Origin: Streptomyces sp. WZ.A104 | GTDB lineage: Bacteria > Actinomycetota > Actinomycetes > Streptomycetales > Streptomycetaceae | DNA length: 55,766 nt | Direction of reading: 5' to 3' | NCBI RefSeq assembly: GCF_002382885.1 | Contig: NZ_NWVL01000054.1 | Coordinates: 1-55,766, forward strand | Shown: one piece after another, positions 35,607 through 44,163 of the stretch | How positions within the stretch are numbered: the stretch's first letter is position 1 | How the letters are laid out: every line of letters begins with the position of its first letter | Program-made: the position numbers and the translations under genes | Notes under the pieces: model-generated | The model's input: the letters and a program-made list of their open reading frames with translations, nothing else | Database searches by the model: none | What the model was told of the DNA's origin: nothing

Positions 35607-35877
35607 GGCAGGCCGCTTTCGTAGGGGAAACCGTCCTCAGGATACGTGGGAACCGTCCCCTTTCGGGTTTCGGCAACTGGGGGCGTCCGTCCACCGCGGA
35701 CGGCCCGTCACCCTCCCGCTGCCCCTTGTCGCGCAAGGGCCGAGCCACTGATAGGTGAACCTGCCCCGGGGCCGGTACGCGCCAGAAGGCCCCTTGCGGC
35801 GCTGACGGCCGTCCCCGTAGAAGATCCCCAGCACAAGTTACTGCCCGGTATTTCACCGGGCCCGGTTCACGGGGGCG

Positions 35878-36324
35878 ATGAACATGAGCGTGGACAGCAC
35901 GCGGCCCACCGGCCGACGCGACCAGCGCAGGCCTCGGGTCGTACCTCCACAGCGGTCCCGGCGGCCGCACCGGCCGCCGCGGCCCCACCAGTGGTTCGCC
36001 GAACGGCTGCTCGCGGTTCTCAGCGGCCAGCGCCCGGTGCACTGGATGCTCGGCCACACCATCGGCGAGGCCTACGACCAACTCGCCGAACTGGCCCCCA
36101 GCAGCCCGCTCGGGGCCTCCCGCGGCAGCCGCCCGGTCCTTCGCCGCTGCTACGGCGCCCAGCCCGCCACCGGCGTGGTCGAGGCGTTCGCCAGCATCAC
36201 GGCGGGCGACCGGGTGCAGGCCATGGCCTTCCGACTGGAGCAGGGCGCCGACCAGCGCTGGCGCTGCGCCGCCGTGGAACTGGGCGGCGAACGCCTCATC
36301 GCCGGCCGCCCCGGTCCGCGATGA
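35878..36324 (+). CDS. Rv3235-family protein
   Basis: 148 aa from the ATG at 35878 (a second in-frame ATG is at 35884). The N-terminal 35-40 residues are Arg/Pro-rich and probably disordered. The conserved core starts at QWFAERLLAVLSGQRPVHWM and includes GEAYDQLAELAP and RWRCAAVELG. It matches a small family named after Mycobacterium Rv3235, which also lies near secA. The function is unknown. The gene is convergent with secA and shares a strong hairpin. The 271-bp gap upstream (35607-35877) shows only a short imperfect hairpin near 35725. Confidence 0.78.
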   Translation: MNMSVDSTRPTGRRDQRRPRVVPPQRSRRPHRPPRPHQWFAERLLAVLSGQRPVHWMLGHTIGEAYDQLAELAPSSPLGASRGSRPVLRRCYGAQPATGVVEAFASITAGDRVQAMAFRLEQGADQRWRCAAVELGGERLIAGRPGPR

Positions 36325-36334
36325 GGGCGCAATT

Positions 36335-36376
36335 GCGGCAGGGGCCGGACACCCTGTGGTGTCCGGCCCCTGCCGC
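36335..36376. terminator. Strong bidirectional terminator hairpin
   Basis: Perfect 19-bp stem (36335-36353 with 36358-36376) closed by the tetraloop ctgt, between the Rv3235-family gene and secA. It is the strongest hairpin in the window. Confidence 0.85.
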
Positions 36377-36392
36377 GGTTGTCCTGCCGGTA

Positions 36393-39221
36393 CTACTTCT
36401 TGCGACGACGGCCTCCGCCGCCGCTGCTCTTCTGCGCCTTGCGGCGCTCCGCACGCGTCATGCCGTCCGTGGACCGCGTGGCACCGGCGCTGTCGGTGGC
36501 GAAGTCGCCCTCGACGACACCGCCCTCGCCGTCCACCGTGGGAGCGGAGAAGTGGAGCCGGTCCGGACGCTGCGGGGCCTCCAGGCCCTTGGCGCGGATC
36601 TCCGGACGCGGGGCGGCCCCGGCGGGCGCGGTCTCCTTGTCGAGCGAGGTGCGCTCGGCGGCGTCCTGCACCGGAACCTCCTCGACCTGCTGCTCGACCT
36701 GGACCTCCAGGTTGAACAGATAGCCGACGGACTCCTCCTTGATGCCCTCCATCATGGCGTTGAACATGTCGAAACCCTCGCGCTGGTACTCGACCAGCGG
36801 GTCCTTCTGGGCCATGGCCCGCAGGCCGATGCCCTCCTGGAGGTAGTCCATCTCGTAGAGGTGCTCGCGCCACTTGCGGTCGAGGACGGAGAGGACGACG
36901 CGCCGCTCCAGCTCACGCATGATGTCGGAGCCGAGCGTCTTCTCGCGCTCCTCGTACTGCTCGTGGATGTCGTTCTTGATGGACTCCGCGATGAAGTCGG
37001 CGGTGACGCCCGCCAGGTCCCCGGCCGCGTCCTCCAGCTCCTCCACGGTGACCTTCACCGGGTAGAGCTGCTTGAAGGCGCCCCACAGCCGGTCCAGGTC
37101 CCACTCCTCGGCGAAGCCCTCGGCGGTCTCCTGCCGGATGTAGTCGTCGATCGTGTCGTCCATGAAGTGCCGGATCTGGTCCTGGAGGTCCTCGCCCTCC
37201 AGAACGCGGCGGCGCTCGCCGTAGATGACCTCGCGCTGCCGGTTGAGCACCTCGTCGTACTTCAGGACGTTCTTACGCGTCTCGAAGTTCTGCTGCTCGA
37301 CCTGCGACTGGGCGGAGGCGATGGCACGGGTGACCATCTTGTTCTCGATCGGGACGTCGTCGGGGACGTTCGCCATCGACATGACGCGCTCGACCATCTG
37401 CGCCTTGAACAGGCGCATCAGGTCGTCGCCCAGCGACAGGTAGAAACGGGACTCGCCCGGGTCGCCCTGACGGCCGGAACGGCCGCGCAGCTGGTTGTCG
37501 ATACGGCGCGACTCGTGACGCTCCGTGCCGAGCACATACAGCCCGCCGAGCTCCTTGACCTCTTCGAACTCCGCCTTCACGGCCTGCTCGGCCGCCTCCA
37601 GCGCGGCGGGCAGCGCGGCCGCCCACTCCTCGACGTTCTCCACCGGGTCGAGGCCGCGCTGGCGCAGCTCCGCCTCGGCGAGGTCGTCCGGGTTGCCGCC
37701 GAGCTTGATGTCCGTGCCTCGGCCGGCCATGTTCGTCGCGACGGTGACGGCGCCCTTGCGGCCCGCCTGGGCGACGATCGTCGCCTCCCGGTCGTGCTGC
37801 TTGGCGTTGAGGACCTCGTGCTGGACGCCGCGCTTGGAGAGCTGCTGCGAGAGGTACTCGGACTTCTCGACCGAGGTGGTGCCGACCAGGATCGGCTGGC
37901 CCTTCTCGTGCTTCTCGGCGATGTCGTCGACGACCGCGGCGAACTTGGCGACCTCGGTGCGGTAGATCAGGTCCGACTGGTCGGCGCGGACCATCGGCCG
38001 GTTCGTCGGGATCGGCACCACGCCGAGCTTGTAGATCTGGTGGAACTCGGCGGCCTCGGTCATCGCCGTACCGGTCATGCCGGAGAGCTTGTCGTAGAGG
38101 CGGAAGAAGTTCTGCAGGGTGATCGTGGCAAGGGTCTGGTTCTCGTCCTTGATGTCCACCCCTTCCTTCGCCTCGATCGCCTGGTGCATGCCCTCGTTGT
38201 AGCGGCGGCCGGCGAGGATACGGCCGGTGTGCTCGTCGACGATCATGACTTCGCCGTCGATGACGACGTAGTCCTTGTCCTTCTTGAACAGTTCCTTGGC
38301 CTTGATGGCGTTGTTCAGATAACCGACGAGCGGGGTGTTCACCGACTCGTAGAGGTTGTCGATACCGAGCCAGTCCTCGACCTTGGCGACACCGGACTCA
38401 TGGATGGCCACGGTCCGCTTCTTCTCGTCGACCTCGTAGTCGCCGGTCTCCTCGATGCCCTTGAGCTGGTTGCCCGCCTCACCCTTGGTGAGGCGCGTGA
38501 CCAGCTTGGCGAAGTCGCCGTACCACTTGGTGGCCTGGTCGGCCGGGCCGGAGATGATCAGCGGCGTACGGGCCTCGTCGACCAGGATCGAGTCGACCTC
38601 GTCGACCACGGCGAAGTTGTGGCCGCGCTGGACGAGCTCGTCCTTGGACCACGCCATGTTGTCGCGGAGATAGTCGAAGCCGAACTCGTTGTTCGTGCCG
38701 TACGTGATGTCACAGGCATACTGCTCGCGGCGCTGGGCCGGGGTCATGTTGGCGACGATGCAGCCGACGGACAGACCCAGGAACTTGTGGACCCGGCCCA
38801 TCAGCTCGGAGTCACGCTGGGCGAGGTAGTCGTTGACCGTGATCAGATGCACGCCCTTGCCGGAGAGCGCATTCAGATACGTGGGCAGGGTGCCGACAAG
38901 GGTCTTGCCCTCACCGGTCTTCATCTCGGCCACATAGCCGAGGTGCAGGGCGGCTCCACCCATGATCTGTACGTCGTAATGGCGCTGCCCGAGGACACGC
39001 TTGGCGGCCTCGCGGATCGTGGCGAACGCTTCGGGAAGCAGGTCGTCCAGGCTCTCGCCGTCCGCGTACCGTTCCTTGTACTCGTCGGTGAGCGCCCGCA
39101 GCTCGGCGTCGGAGAGGTTGACGAAGTCCTCTTCGATGGAGCTGACCTGGTCCGCGATGCGGTGCAGTTTGCGCAGGATCTTGCCTTCGCCTGCACGCAT
39201 GAGCTTGTTGAAGACGGACAC
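36393..39221 (-). CDS. secA: Preprotein translocase ATPase SecA
   Basis: 942 aa. The GTG at 39221 gives SVFNKLMRAGEGKILRKL, and AAGGAGA lies 9 nt upstream; the frame is open further but is not SecA-like. It is the motor that pushes unfolded proteins through SecYEG. Visible features: helicase motif MKTGEGKTLVG, the VVDEVDSILVDEARTPL segment, the preprotein cross-linking domain, GTDIKLGG and GRSGRQGDPGESRFYLS. The C-terminus ends in basic residues (KSSGGGGRRRKK) and lacks the zinc-binding Cys motif seen in many Gram-negative SecA proteins. Transcribed alone. Confidence 0.97.
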   Translation of the reverse strand: MSVFNKLMRAGEGKILRKLHRIADQVSSIEEDFVNLSDAELRALTDEYKERYADGESLDDLLPEAFATIREAAKRVLGQRHYDVQIMGGAALHLGYVAEMKTGEGKTLVGTLPTYLNALSGKGVHLITVNDYLAQRDSELMGRVHKFLGLSVGCIVANMTPAQRREQYACDITYGTNNEFGFDYLRDNMAWSKDELVQRGHNFAVVDEVDSILVDEARTPLIISGPADQATKWYGDFAKLVTRLTKGEAGNQLKGIEETGDYEVDEKKRTVAIHESGVAKVEDWLGIDNLYESVNTPLVGYLNNAIKAKELFKKDKDYVVIDGEVMIVDEHTGRILAGRRYNEGMHQAIEAKEGVDIKDENQTLATITLQNFFRLYDKLSGMTGTAMTEAAEFHQIYKLGVVPIPTNRPMVRADQSDLIYRTEVAKFAAVVDDIAEKHEKGQPILVGTTSVEKSEYLSQQLSKRGVQHEVLNAKQHDREATIVAQAGRKGAVTVATNMAGRGTDIKLGGNPDDLAEAELRQRGLDPVENVEEWAAALPAALEAAEQAVKAEFEEVKELGGLYVLGTERHESRRIDNQLRGRSGRQGDPGESRFYLSLGDDLMRLFKAQMVERVMSMANVPDDVPIENKMVTRAIASAQSQVEQQNFETRKNVLKYDEVLNRQREVIYGERRRVLEGEDLQDQIRHFMDDTIDDYIRQETAEGFAEEWDLDRLWGAFKQLYPVKVTVEELEDAAGDLAGVTADFIAESIKNDIHEQYEEREKTLGSDIMRELERRVVLSVLDRKWREHLYEMDYLQEGIGLRAMAQKDPLVEYQREGFDMFNAMMEGIKEESVGYLFNLEVQVEQQVEEVPVQDAAERTSLDKETAPAGAAPRPEIRAKGLEAPQRPDRLHFSAPTVDGEGGVVEGDFATDSAGATRSTDGMTRAERRKAQKSSGGGGRRRKK

Positions 39222-39372
39222 TGAGGCTGGTCTCCTTGCCGGTCGGGCCTGGCACTGGGTCGTGTAATGGACTCTGGCGCGGGCACGGCAGGTGGGCCCC
39301 ACCGCAACGGCCATCGTAAGCGAGGACACCACCGCGTCGGGAGGGCTGCCGTCGCGTGGACCTCGCCGCACC

Positions 39373-39378
39373 CTTATA
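39373..39378 (-). promoter_or_regulatory. Candidate -10 box for secA
   Basis: TATAAG on the minus strand, about 150 bp before the GTG start, with a weak TTCCGC 18 bp further upstream. It is one of few AT-rich spots in this gap. Confidence 0.3.
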
Positions 39379-39461
39379 GGACAACGGTCCAGAGGCGCGG
39401 AAGGTGCCGGGAAGCCCCAAAAGTGCTCGCATCGAGGCGGCCGGCTCACCAGAATCGATCC

Positions 39462-40073
39462 ATGGAGCCGATCACCCTCACTACGGAACGCCTGATTCTG
39501 CGGCCCTTCGGCCCGCAGGACACGTACCGGGTGCACACCGCCTGCCAGGACCCGGACATCCAGCGCTGGACGGTGCTCCCCTCCCCGTACCGCCTCACCG
39601 ACGCGGAACTGTTCACCGCGAAACTCTCCCCGGCGGGCTGGCAGGACGACTCCGTCTACAGCTTCGCCCTCGTCCTGCGGAACTCCGAAGCCCTGGTCGG
39701 CGCGCTCGGCGTGCACCGCCGCAGCCGCCCGGGAACGTACGAGATCGGCTACTGGGGAGCCCCGGACCACCGCGGTCGCGGATACGTCTGCGAAGCCGTG
39801 CTCGGCTCCGCCCGGTGGGCCTTCACCTCGCTCGGGGCGGACCGGCTGGAGTGGCGCGCCGAGGTCGGCAACACCGCCTCCCGTGCGGTGGCCCTGCGCG
39901 CGGGCTTCCGGATGGAGGGCGAGCAGCGGTCCGGGCTGCTCAACAAGGGAGTGCGGCGCGATGTGTGGACGGCCGCCCTCCTCCCCTGCGACCTGGGACT
40001 GCCGGGCGCCCATCCGTACCTCCCCGGGCGCGAAGCCCCGCGGCCCGGGGAGGCGCCGGGTGCCGTGCGATGA
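39462..40073 (+). CDS. GNAT acetyltransferase, RimJ/RimL type
   Basis: 203 aa from the ATG at 39462, chosen because the family start ITLTTERLILRPF follows at once. The acetyl-CoA region is typical: GALGVHRR, YEIGYWGAPDHRGRGYVCEAV (the R/Q-x-x-G-x-G/A loop as RGRGY), and VGNTASRAVALRAGFRMEGE. It would transfer an acetyl group to an amine on a protein or small molecule; the substrate is unknown. It is followed 49 bp later by the DNA-glycosylase gene on the same strand. Confidence 0.88.
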   Translation: MEPITLTTERLILRPFGPQDTYRVHTACQDPDIQRWTVLPSPYRLTDAELFTAKLSPAGWQDDSVYSFALVLRNSEALVGALGVHRRSRPGTYEIGYWGAPDHRGRGYVCEAVLGSARWAFTSLGADRLEWRAEVGNTASRAVALRAGFRMEGEQRSGLLNKGVRRDVWTAALLPCDLGLPGAHPYLPGREAPRPGEAPGAVR

Positions 40074-40122
40074 GCGGGCATCCGGACCAGGGCTGTCAGT
40101 GGTGCCGTCTAGGGTTCGACGT

Positions 40123-41310
40123 ATGACGCCTGTGCCTCCTCCCGCAGTCGAACTCTCCGCCGACCAGGCCCGCCGTATCGCGCTGCGCGCCCAGGGCTTC
40201 CTGGGGGCTCCTGACCGCCGGGCGGGGGTGCCGGGGGTGCTGCGCCACCTCGGGGCCGTCCAGTTGGACACCATCTCGGTGCTGGCCCGCTCGCACGAGC
40301 TGATTCCGTACGCCCGGCTCGGCGCGGTGGGCCGCCGCACGGTGGAGGAGGCGTACTGGTCGGGCGGCCGCTCCTTCGAGTACTGGTCGCATGCCGCGTG
40401 CATCCTGCCGGTCGAGGAGTGGCCGCACTTCGCGTTCCGCCGCCGCGCCTACCGCTCCCGGCCGCACTGGCACCACGATCTTCCCGACGGCGCCTATGAC
40501 ACGGTGATCAAGCAGCTGCGCACCGAGGGTCCGTTGACGGCGGCAGAGTTGGGCGGCGCGAAGAACGGCGGGGAGTGGTGGGACTGGTCGGCGTCCAAGG
40601 TCGCCGTCGAGCGGGCCCTGATGTTCGGCGAGGTGGTGTGCACCGAGCGGCGCGGCTGGAAGCGGGTCTACGACCTGGCCGAGCGGGCCATTCCGGATGC
40701 CGTGCTCCACGACGATCTGAGCGATACGGAGTGCAGGCGCCGACTGGTCGCGCTGGCGGGCAAGTCGCTGGGCGTCGGCACGCGCAGTGACATCGCGGAC
40801 TACCACCGGCTGAGGGGCGAGGAGTTCGACGCCGTGGTGGCGGACTCGGGCCTGGTGCCGGTCGTGGTGGAGGGCTGGACGAAACCGGCCTGGGCGGATC
40901 CGGAGGCGCTGGCCAAGGAGCCGCGCGGACGCCACCGTACGACGCTGCTGTCACCGTTCGACTCCCTGATCTGGGAGCGGGCGCGCACGGAGCGGATCTT
41001 CGACTTCACCCACCGGCTGGAGGCGTACGTCCCCAAGCAGAAGCGGATCCACGGCTATTTCGCGATGCCGTTGCTGGCGGGCGGCAAGCTTCAGGGCCGG
41101 GTCGACCCGGCGCGCGAGGGCACCACGCTGGTCGCCCGGCAGGCATCCCTGGCCGGCCCCAAGGCCGTGGCCCCGATGGCCGAGGCTCTGGTCGAGGCTG
41201 CGGGCTGGGTGGGCTGCACGGACATCCGGGTGGACCGGGTCGACGCCCCCGAGCTGCGCGACCCGCTCAGGACGGAGATCGGACGGGCGCTGCAACGCGC
41301 CTACCGCTGA
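40123..41310 (+). CDS. YcaQ/AlkX-type winged-helix DNA glycosylase
   Basis: 395 aa from the ATG at 40123. It belongs to the HTH_42 (AlkZ/YcaQ) family. The start LSADQARRIALRAQGF leads to the catalytic-type motif Gln47-Leu48-Asp49 (GAVQLDTISVLARSH), the Q-x-D form that characterises the YcaQ/AlkX branch; AlkZ has Q-x-Q. Repeated winged-helix modules follow, then RGRHRTTLLSPFDSLIWER and KRIHGYFAMPLL, both typical of the family. Known members remove alkylated or interstrand-crosslinked bases. It is probably a general self-protection or repair enzyme, since no genotoxin pathway is visible here. Confidence 0.88.
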   Translation: MTPVPPPAVELSADQARRIALRAQGFLGAPDRRAGVPGVLRHLGAVQLDTISVLARSHELIPYARLGAVGRRTVEEAYWSGGRSFEYWSHAACILPVEEWPHFAFRRRAYRSRPHWHHDLPDGAYDTVIKQLRTEGPLTAAELGGAKNGGEWWDWSASKVAVERALMFGEVVCTERRGWKRVYDLAERAIPDAVLHDDLSDTECRRRLVALAGKSLGVGTRSDIADYHRLRGEEFDAVVADSGLVPVVVEGWTKPAWADPEALAKEPRGRHRTTLLSPFDSLIWERARTERIFDFTHRLEAYVPKQKRIHGYFAMPLLAGGKLQGRVDPAREGTTLVARQASLAGPKAVAPMAEALVEAAGWVGCTDIRVDRVDAPELRDPLRTEIGRALQRAYR

Positions 41311-41372
41311 CCGGGCCTCATCGGGTTCTCGCCGGGTGCTGAGGACTGTCCCGTAGGAGAGAGGCGGGACCG

Positions 41373-42128
41373 CTACCTGATCTCAAGAATCTTCTCGCGC
41401 ATGGCGTAGACCACGGCTTCCATCCGCGAGTGGAGCTGCAATTTCTCCAGGATATTGCGGACGTGGTTCTTCACCGTGTTCTCGGAAATGAACAACTCCT
41501 TGGCGATATCCCGGTTGTTCATGCCGGTCGCCACGAGCTTCAGCACTTCCAGCTCCCGTTCGGTGAGCCGGGGCGCCGGAACGAGCCGTCGCTCGTCGGT
41601 GCGCTGGATCATCGATTTGAACTCGGTGAGCAGCTTGGAGGCCATGGAAGGGCTGATCTGGGACTGTCCGTCAGCGACCGCGCGAATGGCCGTGGCCACC
41701 TCGTCGGTGGAGATCTCCTTGAGGAGGTATCCGGTGGCGCCCGCCTTGATCGCGTCGTAGAGGTCGGCCTCCTCGTCGCTGATCGTCAGCATGATGATCT
41801 TCGCGCTGGGGGCCACCTCCTTGATGGAGGTGCAGGCCTCGATGCCACCGCGTTTGGGCATCCTGACATCCATCAGAACGATGTCGGGCAGCAGGTCGGC
41901 GGCCTTGTCGACGGCCTCGGAGCCGTCTCCGGCCTCGCCGATGACCTGGATGTCCTCCTCCTGCGCGAGGACGATCTCCAGACCCCTGCGGAAGAGCGCG
42001 TGGTCATCGACCACGAGGACCCGGATGGGCTCCTTGCGTGAAGCGGCGTCCGCGTCCGCGCCGGTATACGCACCGGCGTCGTCGTCGGAGTGACGCGCAT
42101 CGCGCACGGGCCCGAAGGTGTCCGCCAT
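41373..42128 (-). CDS. NarL/LuxR-type response regulator (orphan)
   Basis: 251 aa from the ATG at 42128, preceded by GGGAGGA. About 33 acidic and flexible residues come before the receiver domain (VLVVDDHALFRRGL; phospho-acceptor Asp87 in IVLMDVRMP; Lys in YLLKEIS). The C-terminal LuxR-type DNA-binding domain has LTERELEVLKLVATGMNNRDIA and SENTVKNHVRNILEKL. No sensor kinase gene is adjacent. It lies 181 bp downstream of hpf on the same strand, with a weak hairpin between. Confidence 0.92.
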   Translation of the reverse strand: MADTFGPVRDARHSDDDAGAYTGADADAASRKEPIRVLVVDDHALFRRGLEIVLAQEEDIQVIGEAGDGSEAVDKAADLLPDIVLMDVRMPKRGGIEACTSIKEVAPSAKIIMLTISDEEADLYDAIKAGATGYLLKEISTDEVATAIRAVADGQSQISPSMASKLLTEFKSMIQRTDERRLVPAPRLTERELEVLKLVATGMNNRDIAKELFISENTVKNHVRNILEKLQLHSRMEAVVYAMREKILEIR

Positions 42129-42258
42129 CGTTCCTCCCCCTGAAGGCCACGGCCTGTCTCGGTCGTTCGCCAACGGCACTTCGTGGAGCACCGATTGGCT
42201 CGGGCCGCCATGATTCCATGCCCAGGCGCGACCACGGTGATCGTGGGCTCGTACGCGG

Positions 42259-42293
42259 GTGCCCCCGGTGGCGGGAAAACGCCCCAGGGGCAC
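42259..42293 (-). terminator. Weak hairpin downstream of hpf
   Basis: 7-bp stem (gtgcccc at 42259-42265 with 42287-42293) and a 21-nt loop, 17 nt after the hpf stop. Energetically modest. Confidence 0.35.
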
Positions 42294-42309
42294 ACCGTCG
42301 AAAGCGGCG

Positions 42310-42999
42310 TCAGCCGCCGAGCGCGCCGCCCGCGCCACCGGCTTCGTCCGCGGCGAGCGGGTCGGTCCTCAAGTGGATGACGCCGTAGTCGTAGGCGTGT
42401 CGCCGGTAGACGACACTGGGCTCCTTCGTCTCGGAGTCGACGAACAAGTAGAAGTCGTGCCCGACCAGTTCCATCTCGTAGAGCGCCTGATCGAGCGACA
42501 TCGGTGCGGCGGTGTGGGTCTTCTCGCGCATCACGAGCGGCCCTTCGCCCTGCACTTCGAGCGAGCCGACCATCGTGGTGGGGACGGGCGCCGACGACTG
42601 GTCGCCGACCAACTCGCCGTCCTCGTCGAACGAGGCGACGCCGGGAACCACGTCCCCGACCTCGGCAGCCGACAGGCGTCCGTTGCCACGGCGGCTGTAG
42701 CGCTTGTCGTGCTGCTTGCGCAGCCGGGCCTCCAGCTTTCCGGTGGCCAGGTCGAGCGCTGCGTAAGGGTCGCCCGCTGCCGCTTCCGCCCGGATGACCG
42801 GCCCCCTGGAGCGGAGCGTGATCTCCACCCGGTCGGAACGGTCGGCCTGGCGGGGATTCGGCTCCTTGGACACCTCGACGTCGAGGCTGATCACCTTGCC
42901 GTCGAACTTCTGGATCTTGTCCAGCTTCAGCTTCTCGGCCACGTGCTTGCGGAACCGCTCGGGCACCTCGGTCTTGCGGCCCTTGACGACGATGTCCAC
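42310..42999 (-). CDS. hpf: Long-form ribosome hibernation promoting factor
   Basis: 229 aa from a GTG start with GGAG 8 nt upstream. The N-terminal S30AE/YfiA domain (DIVVKGRKTEVPERFRKHV, about 1-105) binds the decoding region of the 30S subunit. A linker of about 70 residues leads to the C-terminal dimerisation domain (SLDQALYEMELVGHDFYLF, FVDSETKEPSVVYRRHAYDYGVIHL). This is the single-protein form that dimerises 70S ribosomes into inactive 100S particles. The gene order hpf-comF near mtrAB-lpqB and secA is conserved in actinobacteria. Confidence 0.95.
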   Translation of the reverse strand: MDIVVKGRKTEVPERFRKHVAEKLKLDKIQKFDGKVISLDVEVSKEPNPRQADRSDRVEITLRSRGPVIRAEAAAGDPYAALDLATGKLEARLRKQHDKRYSRRGNGRLSAAEVGDVVPGVASFDEDGELVGDQSSAPVPTTMVGSLEVQGEGPLVMREKTHTAAPMSLDQALYEMELVGHDFYLFVDSETKEPSVVYRRHAYDYGVIHLRTDPLAADEAGGAGGALGG

Positions 43000-43325
43000 G
43001 CAGAACTCCGTTCCCGGATCGCTCCGCTCAGCGGCGGAGCATCTCCCTTTTGCACCAGGCCCCGGCGATCACCAGGGCCTCGGACTCGGTGGCTTTCGCC
43101 TCCTCCTCCCCCGCCGGAAGGGTCGCAACCCCACCGACTCGCGTGCTTCTCCTACCGGTGAGTTACCTGCCCGAAACCTGGTGGTGCATTCATCGAGGTC
43201 CGGCATTCACCGTTCCTCACAACCGAACATAGCCTGCACACCAGGGTCTCGGCACCCGCTACTGGCACGTACCTCCGTTCAGGGGGTATTACCCTCTCGA
43301 TACCTGCAACGATGCAAGTTCTCGG
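43000..43325 (-). promoter_or_regulatory. 326-bp hpf upstream region
   Basis: No gene is visible. A hairpin, gctccgc with gcggagc (about 43020-43039), lies in the hpf leader shortly before its ribosome site. Near 43278-43288 there is a perfect inverted repeat gggtattaccc, and near 43304-43320 a direct repeat ttgca(tcg)ttgca on the minus strand. These suggest regulated transcription of hpf, but I cannot name the factor. Confidence 0.4.
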
Positions 43326-44054
43326 TCAGTTCCGGTTTGTTTCGAAGGCGGACGGAGAAGCTGCGACGACCACCGCTCGGCACGTTGCGCGCCGGGCGGT
43401 CCCCCGGTCGGCACCGAGCCCCTCGCCGACGGCCCGCGCCGCCTCCGCCAAGGTCGAACCTGTCGTCAACAGATCGTCCACCAGGATCACCCTGCCGTGA
43501 CGGATCAGCCGCTCTCCCCCTGCCGTGAGCTCCAGTGCACCGGCCAGATTCGCCCGCCGCCGACGGGCGCCGAGCCCCGCCTGGTCCAGGACCGTGCGCC
43601 GCTGGCGCAGCACTGGGACCAGCCGGGCGGGCAGACCCGTGCGGCGCAGGTCCCGGGCGGCCGCCGCCGCGATCCTGCGCACCGGATCGTGACCGCGCGC
43701 AGCCGTCGCGGAACGGGCCGACGGCACGGGGATGAGCAGGAGGGGGACCGAACCGCCCGGCCTCCCCGTCCCGGCCCGTACACAACCCGCCAGGGCCCGC
43801 CCGAGCGCCCCCGCAAGCCCGAGTGCCCCTCGCTCCTTGTGGGCCAGCAGAACCGCACGTACGGCGTTCTCGTACGGCGCCGCCGCGTACACCGGCGGAA
43901 GCCCCGGGGGCCTGGGAGAGGGACGAACACGGCGGGCCGGGGCGCCGTGCACCGCGGCTCCACAGGCCGCGCACAGCTCGGTGCGCGGTCTGCCGCAGCC
44001 TGCGCAGGACACCGGCAGGACCAGATCGGACAGCTCCCGCCACACGCCCCGCAT
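43326..44054 (-). CDS. ComF-family phosphoribosyltransferase
   Basis: 242 aa from the ATG at 44054; a TTG at 44102 would add 16 residues but fits less well. The N-terminus carries paired Cys motifs likely to bind zinc (CAGCGRPRTELCAAC). The C-terminal PRTase domain has the PRPP loop VILVDDLLTTGSTLAEA and a family segment RTVLDQAGLGARRRRANL. ComF proteins are linked to DNA uptake in competent bacteria, but in actinobacteria their role is uncertain. It lies 109 bp downstream of lpqB on the same strand. Confidence 0.88.
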   Translation of the reverse strand: MRGVWRELSDLVLPVSCAGCGRPRTELCAACGAAVHGAPARRVRPSPRPPGLPPVYAAAPYENAVRAVLLAHKERGALGLAGALGRALAGCVRAGTGRPGGSVPLLLIPVPSARSATAARGHDPVRRIAAAAARDLRRTGLPARLVPVLRQRRTVLDQAGLGARRRRANLAGALELTAGGERLIRHGRVILVDDLLTTGSTLAEAARAVGEGLGADRGTARRATCRAVVVAASPSAFETNRN

Positions 44055-44163
44055 GAGCCCACTGTGCCGGGCCCCGGGCAGCCGGACCACCCCTGTGGAC
44101 AACTCGGCCGCAGCCCGGACCCAAACCCTGGCCCTGGCCCTGATCAGCCGGGGCCGGAGGGGA

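Noticed and set aside
35646..39224. A long plus-strand open frame across secA and the Rv3235-family gene
   Set aside because: It runs through the strong terminator and antisense to secA; composition is typical of complement-strand noise.
39222..40403. An N-terminal extension of SecA through an upstream open frame
   Set aside because: SecA homologues start at the SVFNKL sequence, and a good ribosome site precedes the GTG at 39221. The extension overlaps the GNAT gene.
41348..41370. Terminator between the DNA glycosylase and response-regulator genes
   Set aside because: Only a 6-bp stem (gtcccg with cgggac) and an 11-nt loop; not convincing.
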